The notes: generated by a model from the letters alone, not told the origin. 64,000 bases of DNA from Geodermatophilus aquaeductus (GCF_900182545.1 NZ_FXTJ01000007.1:1-64000), one strand, 5' to 3'. Counted from the stretch's first letter, positions 14,742 to 24,204 are shown. Numbers and translations are program-made.

Positions 14742-16430
14742 GTGACCGGTTATGTGCTGCGCCGCTCGCTGTTGTCCCTGACCGTCCTCACCGCCCTGCT
14801 GGCCGCCGCCGGAGCACTGCTCCTGGCCTGGGGTGCGCCGCTGTGGCTGCCGTTCGTGCTCGCCGCCGTCGTCGTCGGCGCTCAGTGGGCCCTCTCCCCG
14901 TTCCTGATCGGATGGCTGATCCCGGCGTTCGAGCTGCGCCGGGCCGAGGGCCGGTACGACACCGGCGCCTACGACGTGAGCGGGTATCCCCGCGCGCGAC
15001 TGCTGGCCGGCATCGTCGAACGGCGCTGCCGGGAGGCCGGGGTCGAACCGGTCCGGCTGGGAGTCGTGGACGACGGCACACCGAACGCCTTCACCTTCGG
15101 CCACCACCGCGGCAACGCGCACATCTACGTGACCCGCGGCCTCCTGGACCGCCTGGACGAGCGGGAGCTCGACGCCGTGGTGAGCCACGAGGTCGGGCAC
15201 GTGCGGCAGAACGACGTCCTGGTCATGGCCATCGCCGCGACCGTGCCGGTCGTCCTCTACTACGCCTACCTCGCACTCCGCGACACCCGGCAGCAGAACA
15301 CCGTCGTGCCGGCCGTCGTCAGCTACGTCGGCTACCTGCTGTCCCAGCTGGTGGTGCTGGCCCTCAGCCGCGCGCGGGAACTCGGCGCCGACCACTACAG
15401 CTGCCGGGTCACCGGCGACGGCGACGCGCTGTGCAGCGCCCTGGTCTCCATCGGGTACGGCATGGGACAGGTGGACGACGAGCGCGCATCCCGCACGGCG
15501 GCCGCCCGCGCAGGGAAGGACAAGGACGCCCAGCGTGCCGCGGCCAAGGACGAGCGCCGTGCCTCCCGACTGCGCGCGGCCGGCGTCCTGGGCATCGCCG
15601 ACTCGCGGCAGGGCGCGACGGTGCTGGCCGCGACCGAGCGCGGCCTGGACCCACGCGAGGTCATCGGAGCGCTGCGCTGGGACACCTGCACGCCGTGGGC
15701 CCGCTTCAGCCAGCTCTTTTCCACCCATCCTCTGGTCGTGCGCCGCATCGCTGCCCTGGAGGACAGCGGCCTGCCGGGCGCACCGCAACGTTGGAGTGCC
15801 CGAGAGGTCGCACTGACCTGCCAGGGTCCCGATCTCGACCGCGCCCGCCGGCGCTTCCTGCCAGAACTGATCGCGCGCTACACGCCGCTGGTGGCCCTGA
15901 TCGTCGGACTGCTCGCCTGGTCCCAAGACCACTGGCTGCTGCTGGCGCAAGCCGCGACGGTCGGCGGCCTCGCGCTCCTGGCACGCACCGCGCTGCAGCG
16001 CCCGCTGCGGAATGCGCAGCCGACCGACCGGATCGCCTCACTGCTGCCCCGGCTGGACGCCAATCCGGCCAGCGGCATCCCCGTCGAGGTGCGCGGCCAC
16101 GTGACCGGACGCGGAATGCCCGGCTACGTCCTCTCCCCCGACGTCGTCGTGCAGGACGACTCCGGCTTCGTGCCCGTCCTCTACCAGCAACCCTGGCCGT
16201 TCGCGCGCAGCCTCTTCGGCCTCCTGCGGGTACCCGACCTGCTCGACCAGGAGGTCGTGGTCCGCGGCTGGTACCGCCGCACCCCCGCACCCGTTCTCGA
16301 GCTGCGCGAACTGCTGCCGTCCGAGGGCCGGCGGGTGCGCGGGTTCTCGTGGGTGGTCGCCTACGTTTTGTCCGTTGGAATCACGGTCGTCGGTGGCGCC
16401 GCCTGGTGGCTGCTGAGCCTGCCAGGCTGA
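14742..16430 (+). CDS. M48-family integral membrane metalloprotease
   Basis: A 562-residue protein. Two N-terminal helices (LLSLTVLTALLAAAGALLLA; FVLAAVVVGAQWALSPFLI) are followed by the zinc site HEVGH (His149-Glu150, His153) and a further Glu ligand in SRARELGADHYSC. That is the HtpX/Ste24-like catalytic layout. After residue about 370 come more helices and a soluble C-terminal half (GIPVEVRGHVTGRGMPGYVL) seen in long actinobacterial M48 proteins. It probably performs membrane protein quality control. The GTG at 14742 has a perfect AGGAGGA site. It ends 7 bases before the tRNA-Lys remnant, so it is probably the chromosomal flank of an integration site. Confidence 0.9.
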   Translation: MTGYVLRRSLLSLTVLTALLAAAGALLLAWGAPLWLPFVLAAVVVGAQWALSPFLIGWLIPAFELRRAEGRYDTGAYDVSGYPRARLLAGIVERRCREAGVEPVRLGVVDDGTPNAFTFGHHRGNAHIYVTRGLLDRLDERELDAVVSHEVGHVRQNDVLVMAIAATVPVVLYYAYLALRDTRQQNTVVPAVVSYVGYLLSQLVVLALSRARELGADHYSCRVTGDGDALCSALVSIGYGMGQVDDERASRTAAARAGKDKDAQRAAAKDERRASRLRAAGVLGIADSRQGATVLAATERGLDPREVIGALRWDTCTPWARFSQLFSTHPLVVRRIAALEDSGLPGAPQRWSAREVALTCQGPDLDRARRRFLPELIARYTPLVALIVGLLAWSQDHWLLLAQAATVGGLALLARTALQRPLRNAQPTDRIASLLPRLDANPASGIPVEVRGHVTGRGMPGYVLSPDVVVQDDSGFVPVLYQQPWPFARSLFGLLRVPDLLDQEVVVRGWYRRTPAPVLELRELLPSEGRRVRGFSWVVAYVLSVGITVVGGAAWWLLSLPG

Positions 16431-16437
16431 AATCAGG

Positions 16438-16478
16438 TGGGCCCCGTGGGGATCGAACCCACAACCCGCGGATAAGAG
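16438..16478 (-). other. 3' half of a tRNA-Lys(CTT) gene, att-site remnant
   Basis: Read on the minus strand, the segment starts in the anticodon loop (CTCTTA, anticodon CTT). It continues through the 3' anticodon stem and variable loop to a perfect T arm (GTGGG-TTCGATC-CCCAC) and an acceptor end GGGGCCCA. No D arm or 5' acceptor strand follows upstream, so this is not a functional tRNA. A 3' tRNA half is what integration by a tyrosine recombinase leaves at the far end of an element. The orientation places the element at higher coordinates. The intact tRNA-Lys is not in the window. Confidence 0.75.
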
Positions 16479-16584
16479 ACCTTCCCGCGCGCCTCACGGA
16501 CCGGCACTCACGCGAGCATCAAGCCGTCGAACAAGACTTGTGCCGTTGACTGGTAGTGGTCAGTTATGGCCTTGCCTGAACGTC

Positions 16585-16604
16585 TTGCGGACTTGTTGCG
16601 GACT
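16585..16604 (+). repeat. Tandem 9-bp direct repeat, possible integrase arm site
   Basis: TTGCGGACT occurs at 16585-16593 and again at 16596-16604, about 105 bp inside from the tRNA-Lys remnant. Short direct repeats at this distance from a core are typical of arm-type binding sites for tyrosine integrases. Confidence 0.5.
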
Positions 16605-16751
16605 GCGCGCCCGTGACGACGACGAGTGGGACGACGCACTTACCGGCTCGGGACCAGTGGCCGAGGTGGAACTAGTACCTCACCGACACCGTCAAGCGAG
16701 GAACGACAACAGGCCCGTCATGCCACGCAGAACAGGGGCGCTTCGTCCTTG

Positions 16752-17210
16752 CTACATCCCGCCGCCGATGGCGTCGCAAGCTGCCTTCGCCGCGTCGTAC
16801 GCGGCTTCCAGTGCCGCCTGGTCGACGCCTGCAGGCCCTAGCGCCTGCGCGCGAGCCAGGGCGGTCTGGTAGTTCAGCTCTGCCAGAGCAAGCTGCGCAT
16901 CACCACCGGCGTCCGTGGTCGCCCGCTCGATTTCCGGTGGGTTGAAGTCGTTTAAGGCGCCCTCGAGGTCAGCCTGCCCGCTCAGGCCGGTGCGGATGGA
17001 GGTGTAAGCGGCACCGGCGTCGATGCAGTTGTTCCGGGCCGCCGCGTCGTTGACCCCGGAGGTCGTCCTTGCCGCTGGCGATGAGGAGCTCGTCGAGGAG
17101 TTGCTCGCGCTACCGTCGCCGGTTTGGCTGTTCCGTCCGACGCCGTTGGAGCTGCAGCCGGCCAACGCAAGCATGGCGATGGCGGCAGACAGGATGGTGC
17201 TGCGACGCAT
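16752..17210 (-). CDS. Hypothetical lipoprotein
   Basis: A 152-residue exported protein with a lipoprotein signal peptide: MRRSTILSAAIAMLALAGCS, lipobox LAGC. A Ser/Thr/Asn-rich linker follows, then a helical domain (DLEGALNDFNPPEIERA, LAELNYQTALARAQ). The ATG at 17210 follows a GGGAGA site. It lies just inside the putative element end, next to another hypothetical gene on the same strand. No family is recognised. Confidence 0.7.
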   Translation of the reverse strand: MRRSTILSAAIAMLALAGCSSNGVGRNSQTGDGSASNSSTSSSSPAARTTSGVNDAAARNNCIDAGAAYTSIRTGLSGQADLEGALNDFNPPEIERATTDAGGDAQLALAELNYQTALARAQALGPAGVDQAALEAAYDAAKAACDAIGGGM

Positions 17211-17245
17211 GGTTCTCCCGTGGCAACGTCTTGTGTCTGGCGCGG

Positions 17246-17821
17246 TCAGTTCAAGGTGACGGGCGCCGTCAGCGTCCACTGCTCCTGCTCTTCGTCGCGC
17301 TGGATGGAGCAGCTCCAGTCGCTGCGGATGAGCGCGCCGAAGCCGTTCTGCGCGTCCACGTAGCCCTGCACGGTGTACTGGTCACCCGAGCCGGTGACGA
17401 CGTACTCCTGGAAGTTCGGGAAGTCGGCGGTGGCCGGAGCGCGCAGCTGGCGCTTGACGAACTCCTCGCAGGCGACGCCGGCGCCGATCTCGTCGCGACC
17501 GCCGCCGCTGGACTTGTTGTCGTCGTTCATGTTCGACACGCAGGCGGCGACGACCAGGCCGATGACGGCGAGGACGCTGAGGCCCTTGGCCACCTCAGCC
17601 TTGTCGGCCTTCGGCTTCTCGGGCTCGACGATGGGCTGGCCGGTGTTGATTGCGTGCAGCCGGGCGTCGACGCGCGCGAGCATGTACTCAAAACCGGTGC
17701 CCTTGGCGCCGCGGTGTTCGAGAAGGACGGATTTTGCCTTCTGCAGCTGCTCGCGGTCGGGCTCGGGGCCGGTCTTGAAGCGGGCGTTGAGGAATCGGAC
17801 GGTGTCGAGCGGTTCGGCCAT
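17246..17821 (-). CDS. Hypothetical single-pass membrane protein
   Basis: A 191-residue protein. The N-terminal 80 residues are helical and charged (FLNARFKTGPEPDREQLQKA). One membrane helix follows (GLSVLAVIGLVVAACVSN), then an outer domain (VACEEFVKRQLRAPATADFP ending WTLTAPVTLN). The outer-domain segment KRQLRAPATADFP resembles a recurring motif of small exported phage and element proteins. The ATG at 17821 has a GGGGAG site. It sits upstream of the lipoprotein gene, spacing 35 bases, probably in one operon. Confidence 0.65.
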   Translation of the reverse strand: MAEPLDTVRFLNARFKTGPEPDREQLQKAKSVLLEHRGAKGTGFEYMLARVDARLHAINTGQPIVEPEKPKADKAEVAKGLSVLAVIGLVVAACVSNMNDDNKSSGGGRDEIGAGVACEEFVKRQLRAPATADFPNFQEYVVTGSGDQYTVQGYVDAQNGFGALIRSDWSCSIQRDEEQEQWTLTAPVTLN

Positions 17822-18231
17822 GATGTGGATCTCCCCCATGCTGTCGGATGACGGGCAGGAAGGTAACCAGCCGGACGGGCCGGTTCCGGGACGCGGCGTC
17901 AACCGGCGTCCCGCTCTTGTCGTCTGACCCGCCAGCCCCGTGCGGCACGCTGTGCTCGGAGACGGTTGACGACGAGCGGAGCCAAGGAAGTCGAGGGCCG
18001 AGGCGGCGCCCGGCCTTCGCGGAGTTGGCTACACGCCTCCGGCGCCCCATCCGGGGCAATCTCAACCCCTGCCCTGGACGACCGGCTTACCCGGCCTCGG
18101 ACTCGGACTTCGTGTCCCTCAGGAGCACTGCAGAAGCCACAGGACCAAGTGGCACACACCTCATGCACTGTCGGCTCCGGCGAGCCCCGGGGCGTGACAG
18201 ACCGCGGCGACGCCGTGGAGCCGCGAGCCGT
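17822..18231. other. Intergenic region, nothing recognised
   Basis: A spacer upstream of the minus-strand hypothetical gene. No protein-like frame and no strong repeat stand out. Confidence 0.35.
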
Positions 18232-18498
18232 CTACCGGGTGAGCGGGGTCGGCGGCTCGGCGGTGAGCCGGGCCGCGCCGACGCCGCGCCGGCGGACTCC
18301 GTGCCGGTCGAGGATCTTGCGCACCGCGGAGAACGACCGGTCGGTGAGCTCCGCCAGCTCTCTGAGCGAGCGGCCTGACGCGTACTGCTCCACGACGAAC
18401 CGCTCCACCTGCGCCTGCACGTCCGGGTCCGGGCGTGGAGAGGCCGTGCCCGCGAAGGCGGCCAGCGGCCGGTGCTCCGTGCGGGGCGGATACGGCAC
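18232..18498 (-). CDS. Small helix-turn-helix protein next to the relaxase
   Basis: An 88-residue protein with a helix-turn-helix (QYASGRSLRELAELTDRSFS then AVRKILDRHGVRRRG) after a short basic/proline N-terminus. It is divergent from the large relaxase gene with 192 bp between starts, so it may regulate transfer or help at the origin of transfer. The GTG at 18498 has no strong ribosome site. Small HTH proteins of this kind often accompany actinobacterial conjugation genes. Confidence 0.65.
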   Translation of the reverse strand: MPYPPRTEHRPLAAFAGTASPRPDPDVQAQVERFVVEQYASGRSLRELAELTDRSFSAVRKILDRHGVRRRGVGAARLTAEPPTPLTR

Positions 18499-18564
18499 GG
18501 CGCGACGGTACGGGCCGGCGGTCGAGCCCGTCGTCGCCCGCCAGGGTGACGGCGTTGACCGGAG

Positions 18565-18607
18565 GCCCGACCGGGACTCGACGCGGCCCGCCGGTCAGCG
18601 GTCGGGC
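18565..18607. repeat. Inverted repeat upstream of the relaxase, candidate oriT/operator
   Basis: GCCCGACCG (18565-18573) and CGGTCGGGC (18599-18607) are perfect inverse complements separated by 25 bases. They lie 84-126 bases upstream of the relaxase ATG and between it and the divergent HTH gene. Origins of transfer usually lie next to the relaxase gene and carry inverted repeats. An operator for the HTH protein is equally possible. Confidence 0.4.
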
Positions 18608-18690
18608 GTTGGGACACCAGCCGCAGTGTGAGGAACTGGAGGACCGCGGATCCGCGACTGGAGGTGCCGTTCGTACCGTCCGCGGGCGTG

Positions 18691-21600
18691 ATGTCCCTGC
18701 ACAAGCTGACGGCGGGCGAGGGATACACCTACCTGACCAGGCAGGTGGCGGCGCTGGACGCCACGGAGCGGGGCCATGGCGGCCTGGGGGACTACTACGC
18801 GCAGCGCGGTGAGTCGCCCGGGACGTGGGCCGGGAGCGGCCTGGCCGGGCTGCCCGGGGTGGACGCCGGGCACCCGGTCGGCGAGCGGCAGATGGCGGCG
18901 CTGTTCGGGCAGGGGCGTCATCCGGACGCGGAGCGCCTCGAGCGGGAAGCTCTGGCCGCGGGCCGGACACCGGCCGAGGCGCGGGCCGCCGGTGCCCTCG
19001 GCCTGCCGTTTCTGCTCTACAGCGCACCGGCGGACGGCTTCCGGGCGCGGTGCGCGCAGCGGTTCGCTGCGGTGAACGCCGCCCGTGGCCTGCCGCGGGA
19101 GGCGCCGCTGCCGGCGGAGGAACGGGCCCGGATCCGCAGTCAGACGGCGCGGGGCATGTTCGCCGTCGCGTTCGGCCGCCCGCCGGCCGACGCCCGGGAG
19201 CTGTCGGGGTTCATCGCCCGGGCGTCGCGGCCGGCGACCCGGGCGGTGGCCGGCTGGGACCTGACGTTCTCGCCGGTGAAGTCGGTCTCGGCGCTGTGGG
19301 CGCTGGCCCCGCGGGAGGTCGCCGAGCAGGTCGAGGCTGCCCACGCCGCGGCGGTCGCCGACACGCTCGCCTGGCTGGAGGAGACCGCCGCCTTCACCCG
19401 GCTAGGCGCCGGCGGCGTGCGCCAGGTGGAGACCACCGGCGTGATCGCCGCGGTGTTCACCCACCGCGACTCGCGCGCCGGCGACCCGGACCTGCACACC
19501 CACGTGGCTGTGAGCAACAAGGTGCAGACCCGCGACGGGCAGTGGCGGGCGCTGGACGGGCGGGTGCTGCACAAGGCCAACGTCGCGGCCTCGGAGCGGT
19601 ACAACACCCGGCTGGAGGCGCACCTGGTCACCCGGCTCGGGGTGCGCTTCGCCGAGCGTCCCGGCGGGGACGCCGGCAAGCGGCCGGTGCGCGAGATCGT
19701 CGGCGTGGACCCGCGGCTGCTGAGCACGTGGTCCTCGCGGCGGCGGGCGATCGACGTCGCCCGGGCGGCGCTGACCGCGGAGTTCCAGGCCGAGCAAGGC
19801 CGGCCCCCGACGGCGGCCGAGGCGATCGCGCTGGCCCAGCAGGCGACCCTGCGGACACGGGAGGCCAAGCACGAGCCCCGCTCGCTGGCCGAGCAGCGGG
19901 CGGCCTGGCGGCGCCAGGCGCTGGCCGTCCTCGGGAGCGCGTCCGCCCTGACCGGCATGCTCGGCCGCGTCCTCGGCCGTCCGCCGCACCGCCGGCGCGC
20001 GGTCACCGAGTCCTGGGTCGCCGCGGCCGCGGCCCGGGTGCTGGACACGGTGAGCGGGCAGCGGGCGAGCTGGCAGTACTGGCACGTGCGCGCGGAGGCC
20101 GAGCGGCTCGTGCGCGGAGCCGGCCTGGCCCCGGGCGACATCGACCGCGCCGTGGCCCGGGTGACCTCAACGGCCCTCTCCCCCGCCCACGCCATCCCGC
20201 TGGGCGATCCGGATCCGGTGGTCGAGCCGCCGCAGCTGCGCCGCTCGGACGGGGCCAGCGTGTACAGCGTCGCCGGCGCCCGCCGCTACACCAGCGCGGC
20301 GGTGCTGGACGCCGAGGCCCTCCTGCTCGCCGCGGCCGGCCGCGGCGACGGCCGCCGCGCGGATCCGGCCGTCGTCGAGCTGGCGCTGCTGGAGGCCACC
20401 GCCAACGGCCGGGAGCTCAACCCCGGTCAGGTGCAGCTGGTGCGGGACCTGGCCCGCAGCCGCGCGCGGGTGCAGCTGGCCCTTGCCCCGGCCGGCACGG
20501 GCAAGACCACCACGCTGGCCGCCCTGGCCCGGGCCTGGACCGCCGACGGGGGCAGCGTGCTGGGCCTGGCCCCCTCGGCGGTGGCCACCGCCGGACTGCG
20601 CGAGGCGATCGGCGCACCGTGCGACACCCTCGCCAAGCTGGTCTGCTCCCTGGACACCGGGGACCCGCCCGACTGGGTGGCCGGGATCGGGCCGGACACG
20701 CTGGTCGTCGTCGACGAGGCGGGCATGGCCGGCACGCTCGACCTCGCCCGCACGGTGGCCTACGTGCTGGGGCGGGGCGGGTCGGTGCGGCTGGTCGGGG
20801 ACTCCCAGCAGCTGGCCTCCGTCGCCGCCGGCGGCGTGCTGGCCGAGATCGCCGCCACGCACGGCGCGGTGACACTGACCTCGCTGGTGCGCTTCACCGA
20901 CCCGGCCGAGGCCGCGGCCACCGTCGCCCTGCGCGACGGCGATCCCACCGCCCTGGGCTTCTACCTCGACTCCGGTCGGGTGCACGTCGGCGACGGAGCC
21001 ACCTGCGCCGAGCAGGCCTACACCGCCTGGGCTTCCGACCGCGCCCGCGGTGCCGACGCGCTGCTGCTGGCCGCCACCCGCGAGGTGGTGCAGCAGCTCA
21101 ACGAGCGCGCCCGCGCCGACCGGCTCGCCGCGCTCGGGCAGCCGGTGGGTGCGGAGGTCGCGCTGGCCGACGGCACCCGGGCCGGCGCCGGGGACCCGGT
21201 GATCACCCGCGCCAACGACCGCCGGCTGCCGCTCGGCGCGGCCGACTGGGTGAAAAACGGCGACCGCTGGACCGTCACCGCCGTCGGTGACGACGGCGCC
21301 CTCGCCGTCGTCCACACCGCCACCGGCCGGCGGCTCACCCTGCCGGCGGCCTACGTGCGCACGTCCGTGCAGCTGGGCTATGCCGCCACCGTGCACGGCG
21401 CCCAGGGCGTCACCGCCGACACCTGCCACACCGTGCTCACCGGCACCGAGTCCCGGCAGCTGCTCTACGTGGCGCTCACCCGCGGCCGCGCGGCCAACCA
21501 CCTGTATCTGGCCACCGTCGGGGACGGGGACCCGCACAGCATCGTGACGCCCGCCGCGGTGTTCCCGCCGACCGCCACCGACCTGCTGATCGCCATCCTC

Positions 21601-24204
21601 GGCCGCGACGGCGCGCAGACCTCGGCCACGGGCGCGCGCCGGGCACTGGCCGATCCGGCCGTCCAGCTGCACGCCGCCGCCATCCGGTACATCGATGCGC
21701 TGCGGTTCGCCGCCGAGCAGCACCTGGGCGCCGCGGCTGCAGAAGAACTGGAGAACGCCGCCGAGCAGGTCCATCCGGGGCTGACCGCCGCGGCGGCGTG
21801 GCAGACGCTGCGGGGGCACCTGGCGCTGCTCGCCTGCGCCGGCGCCGACCCGATCGCCGCCCTGACCACCGCCGCCGCGGTCCGGGAGCTCGGCAGCGCA
21901 CACGACCCCGCCGCCGTGCTCGACTGGCGGCTGCCCGGGTCCGGTGCGGCGGGTCCGCTGCCGTGGCTGCCCAGCGTGCCGACGGCACTGGCCGACGACC
22001 CCCACTGGGGGCCCTACCTCACCGCCCGGGCCGGTCACCTCACCGCCTGCGCGGGGCGGGTCGCCGACACCGCCGCCACGATGACGCCGGCGACCGCACC
22101 CGGCTGGGCCCGACCGCTGCTCGACCCGGCCCGGGCGTCGCTGCGCGCCGACCTCGCCGTCTGGCGCGCCGCACTCGCCGTCCCCGACAGCGACCGGCGC
22201 CCCACCGGACCACCCCAGCCCGCGGCCACCGCCCGCCGGCAACAACGGCGGCTCGAGGAGGCCCTGGCCGCGACCACCCCGGCGCGAGGAGGCGCGCTGT
22301 GGGCGGCGCTGGCCGACGGCATCGATCCCCGGCTGCGCCGCGATCCGCACTGGCCGGCGCTCGCCGACCGGCTGGCCGCCGCCGACCGCGCCGGCCTCGA
22401 CGCCGCCGGCCTGCTCGCCGCGGTCGCGGCGCAGCGGCCGCTGCCCGACGAGCTGCCCGCCGCCGCGCTGTGGTGGCGGCTGGCGCCCCACCTCGCCCCG
22501 GCCACCGTCGCCACCGGCCCCGACGGCGCCGGGCTGCGCCCCGACTGGTGCAGTGCGCTGCTGGAGCTGTTGCCCGACGACCACGGGCAGCGGGTGCTGG
22601 CCGGCCCCGCGTGGCCGGCCCTGGTCGCCGCGGTCAGCACCGGGATCCGCGGCGGCTGGTCCCCCGCCGACCTGCTCGCCGCCGCGACCGCCGGCCTGCC
22701 CACCGGGACAGACGGCGACCCGACCGGAACGGGGGTGGCCGAGGCGCTCGTCTTCCGCGTCGCCGCCCTCACCGACCCCGCACCCGTCGAGACTGCCGAG
22801 CCGCTGCCGGCTGACCTGCAACCGTCTGACGACGCCGACCAGCTCCTCCCCCTTGAGGACCAGGCCGCTGCCGTCACCGTTGATCGGGCGGACCCGCCCC
22901 CCGATGACCCCGACGTGCCCTTCCATCGCGGCCACGACGTTCCCCCACCACCGGTCGCGCCGCGGTACGTGACGCCGGACCCCTTCGCCCCGACCGGGCA
23001 GCCGGGCGTCGACGACGCCGACTACCTGCTCGAGCAGCACTTCTGGGCCACCGCAGCCGTCCGCCGCGACCGGCTGGTCGAGCTCAACGCCGAGGCCGCC
23101 GCCTTCTTCACCGACTCCTACCCCGGCTCCTGGGCGCCCGGGTACCTGCGGGAACGGCTGGGCACCGATCTCACGCCTGATACACCCTTCACCCCCGGGT
23201 ACGCGCCGGGCGGCTGGACCGCGCTGGTCGACCACCTGCGCGGCCGGGGTGCCACCGACGACGAGCTGCTCGCCGCCGGCCTGGCCCAGCGCGCCCGGAC
23301 CGGGACCCTGATCGACCGGTTCCGCGACCGGCTCACCTTCCCCACCCGCGACGTCGACGGTGTCGTCCGCGGCTTCGTCGCACGCCGCAACCCCGCCGCC
23401 GCCGAGGACGGACGCGCCGGCCCCAAGTACCTCAACACCCCCGGCACCGACCTCTACCGCAAGGGCGAGCACCTGCTCGGGCTGCACGAGAGCCGAGCGG
23501 CGCTGGCCGCCGGCGCCGCCCCGGCGCTCGTCGAGGGACCGCTGGACGCCATCGCCCTCACCCTGGCCGGCGACGGGCGGACCGTCGGTGTCGCTCTGCT
23601 CGGCACTGCCCTCACCGACCGGCAGGCCGACCTGCTCCGTCCTCACATCCGGGGCGACGGCCCCGGTGTCCTCGTGGCCACCGACGCCGATGACGCCGGC
23701 CGGCGGGCCGCCGAGCGGATGTACTGGCAGCTCACCGCCCGCGGCGACGATCCGCGCCGGCTGGGGCTACCCGACGGCCGCGACCCCGCCGACCTGCTCC
23801 GCGAGGGCGGCACCCCCGCCGTGCAAGAGGCGATCGACCGGGCCGGGAGCCTGGCCGCCCACCTCCTCGACGCTCGCCTCCACGAGGCGCGCGCCGGTGG
23901 TGCCTCCGGTCCCGCGGTCCTGGGCGAGGTGGCGGCGGTCGTCGCGGCCACTCCACCGCTGCGCTGGCTCGAGCACATCGACCGGGTCACCACCCGCCTG
24001 CAGCTGCGACCCGGCCTCCTGCACGCCGCGGTGCTCGACGCCAGCGGGGGGTCGGCACGCGACGCCGGCACCCAACCGGGCCACCACGTCGCTGCCACTC
24101 CGCGCGACGAGCCCGCCGCCCTCCAGACGCCTCCGATGCGACCGGCCACGGACCGACGGGTCTCGGCCCCGTTGGCACGGGGAGGTCCTGCGCCGAGCCG
24201 GTGA
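18691..24204 (+). CDS. MobF relaxase-helicase fused to a primase-like TOPRIM region
   Basis: A 1837-residue protein. The N-terminus (HKLTAGEGYTYLTRQVAALD, Tyr12/Tyr14, then GDYYAQRGESPGTW) and the metal-binding DLHTHV (267-272) define a TrwC/MobF relaxase, which nicks oriT and stays bound to the transferred strand. An SF1 RecD-like helicase follows: Walker A PAGTGKTT (600-607), Walker B LVVVDEAG (from 671). Residues about 1500-1700 match the DnaG catalytic region: RFRDRLTFPTRDVDG, PKYLNTPGTDLY, TOPRIM EGPLDA (Glu1615) and TDADDAG (from 1664). No CHC2 zinc finger precedes it. The ATG at 18691 is preferred; a GTG directly before it is also possible. It probably starts transfer, unwinds DNA and may prime in the recipient (inference). 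Confidence 0.92.
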   Translation: MSLHKLTAGEGYTYLTRQVAALDATERGHGGLGDYYAQRGESPGTWAGSGLAGLPGVDAGHPVGERQMAALFGQGRHPDAERLEREALAAGRTPAEARAAGALGLPFLLYSAPADGFRARCAQRFAAVNAARGLPREAPLPAEERARIRSQTARGMFAVAFGRPPADARELSGFIARASRPATRAVAGWDLTFSPVKSVSALWALAPREVAEQVEAAHAAAVADTLAWLEETAAFTRLGAGGVRQVETTGVIAAVFTHRDSRAGDPDLHTHVAVSNKVQTRDGQWRALDGRVLHKANVAASERYNTRLEAHLVTRLGVRFAERPGGDAGKRPVREIVGVDPRLLSTWSSRRRAIDVARAALTAEFQAEQGRPPTAAEAIALAQQATLRTREAKHEPRSLAEQRAAWRRQALAVLGSASALTGMLGRVLGRPPHRRRAVTESWVAAAAARVLDTVSGQRASWQYWHVRAEAERLVRGAGLAPGDIDRAVARVTSTALSPAHAIPLGDPDPVVEPPQLRRSDGASVYSVAGARRYTSAAVLDAEALLLAAAGRGDGRRADPAVVELALLEATANGRELNPGQVQLVRDLARSRARVQLALAPAGTGKTTTLAALARAWTADGGSVLGLAPSAVATAGLREAIGAPCDTLAKLVCSLDTGDPPDWVAGIGPDTLVVVDEAGMAGTLDLARTVAYVLGRGGSVRLVGDSQQLASVAAGGVLAEIAATHGAVTLTSLVRFTDPAEAAATVALRDGDPTALGFYLDSGRVHVGDGATCAEQAYTAWASDRARGADALLLAATREVVQQLNERARADRLAALGQPVGAEVALADGTRAGAGDPVITRANDRRLPLGAADWVKNGDRWTVTAVGDDGALAVVHTATGRRLTLPAAYVRTSVQLGYAATVHGAQGVTADTCHTVLTGTESRQLLYVALTRGRAANHLYLATVGDGDPHSIVTPAAVFPPTATDLLIAILGRDGAQTSATGARRALADPAVQLHAAAIRYIDALRFAAEQHLGAAAAEELENAAEQVHPGLTAAAAWQTLRGHLALLACAGADPIAALTTAAAVRELGSAHDPAAVLDWRLPGSGAAGPLPWLPSVPTALADDPHWGPYLTARAGHLTACAGRVADTAATMTPATAPGWARPLLDPARASLRADLAVWRAALAVPDSDRRPTGPPQPAATARRQQRRLEEALAATTPARGGALWAALADGIDPRLRRDPHWPALADRLAAADRAGLDAAGLLAAVAAQRPLPDELPAAALWWRLAPHLAPATVATGPDGAGLRPDWCSALLELLPDDHGQRVLAGPAWPALVAAVSTGIRGGWSPADLLAAATAGLPTGTDGDPTGTGVAEALVFRVAALTDPAPVETAEPLPADLQPSDDADQLLPLEDQAAAVTVDRADPPPDDPDVPFHRGHDVPPPPVAPRYVTPDPFAPTGQPGVDDADYLLEQHFWATAAVRRDRLVELNAEAAAFFTDSYPGSWAPGYLRERLGTDLTPDTPFTPGYAPGGWTALVDHLRGRGATDDELLAAGLAQRARTGTLIDRFRDRLTFPTRDVDGVVRGFVARRNPAAAEDGRAGPKYLNTPGTDLYRKGEHLLGLHESRAALAAGAAPALVEGPLDAIALTLAGDGRTVGVALLGTALTDRQADLLRPHIRGDGPGVLVATDADDAGRRAAERMYWQLTARGDDPRRLGLPDGRDPADLLREGGTPAVQEAIDRAGSLAAHLLDARLHEARAGGASGPAVLGEVAAVVAATPPLRWLEHIDRVTTRLQLRPGLLHAAVLDASGGSARDAGTQPGHHVAATPRDEPAALQTPPMRPATDRRVSAPLARGGPAPSR

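Noticed and set aside
16438-16478. Functional tRNA-Lys gene
   Set aside because: The 5' half (acceptor strand, D arm, 5' anticodon stem) is missing and one loop base is absent compared with the usual CTCTTAA.
20167-23646. A 1.1-kb-residue minus-strand open frame opposite the relaxase gene
   Set aside because: Gly/Val/Arg-rich antisense shadow of a gene with unmistakable relaxase, helicase and TOPRIM motifs.
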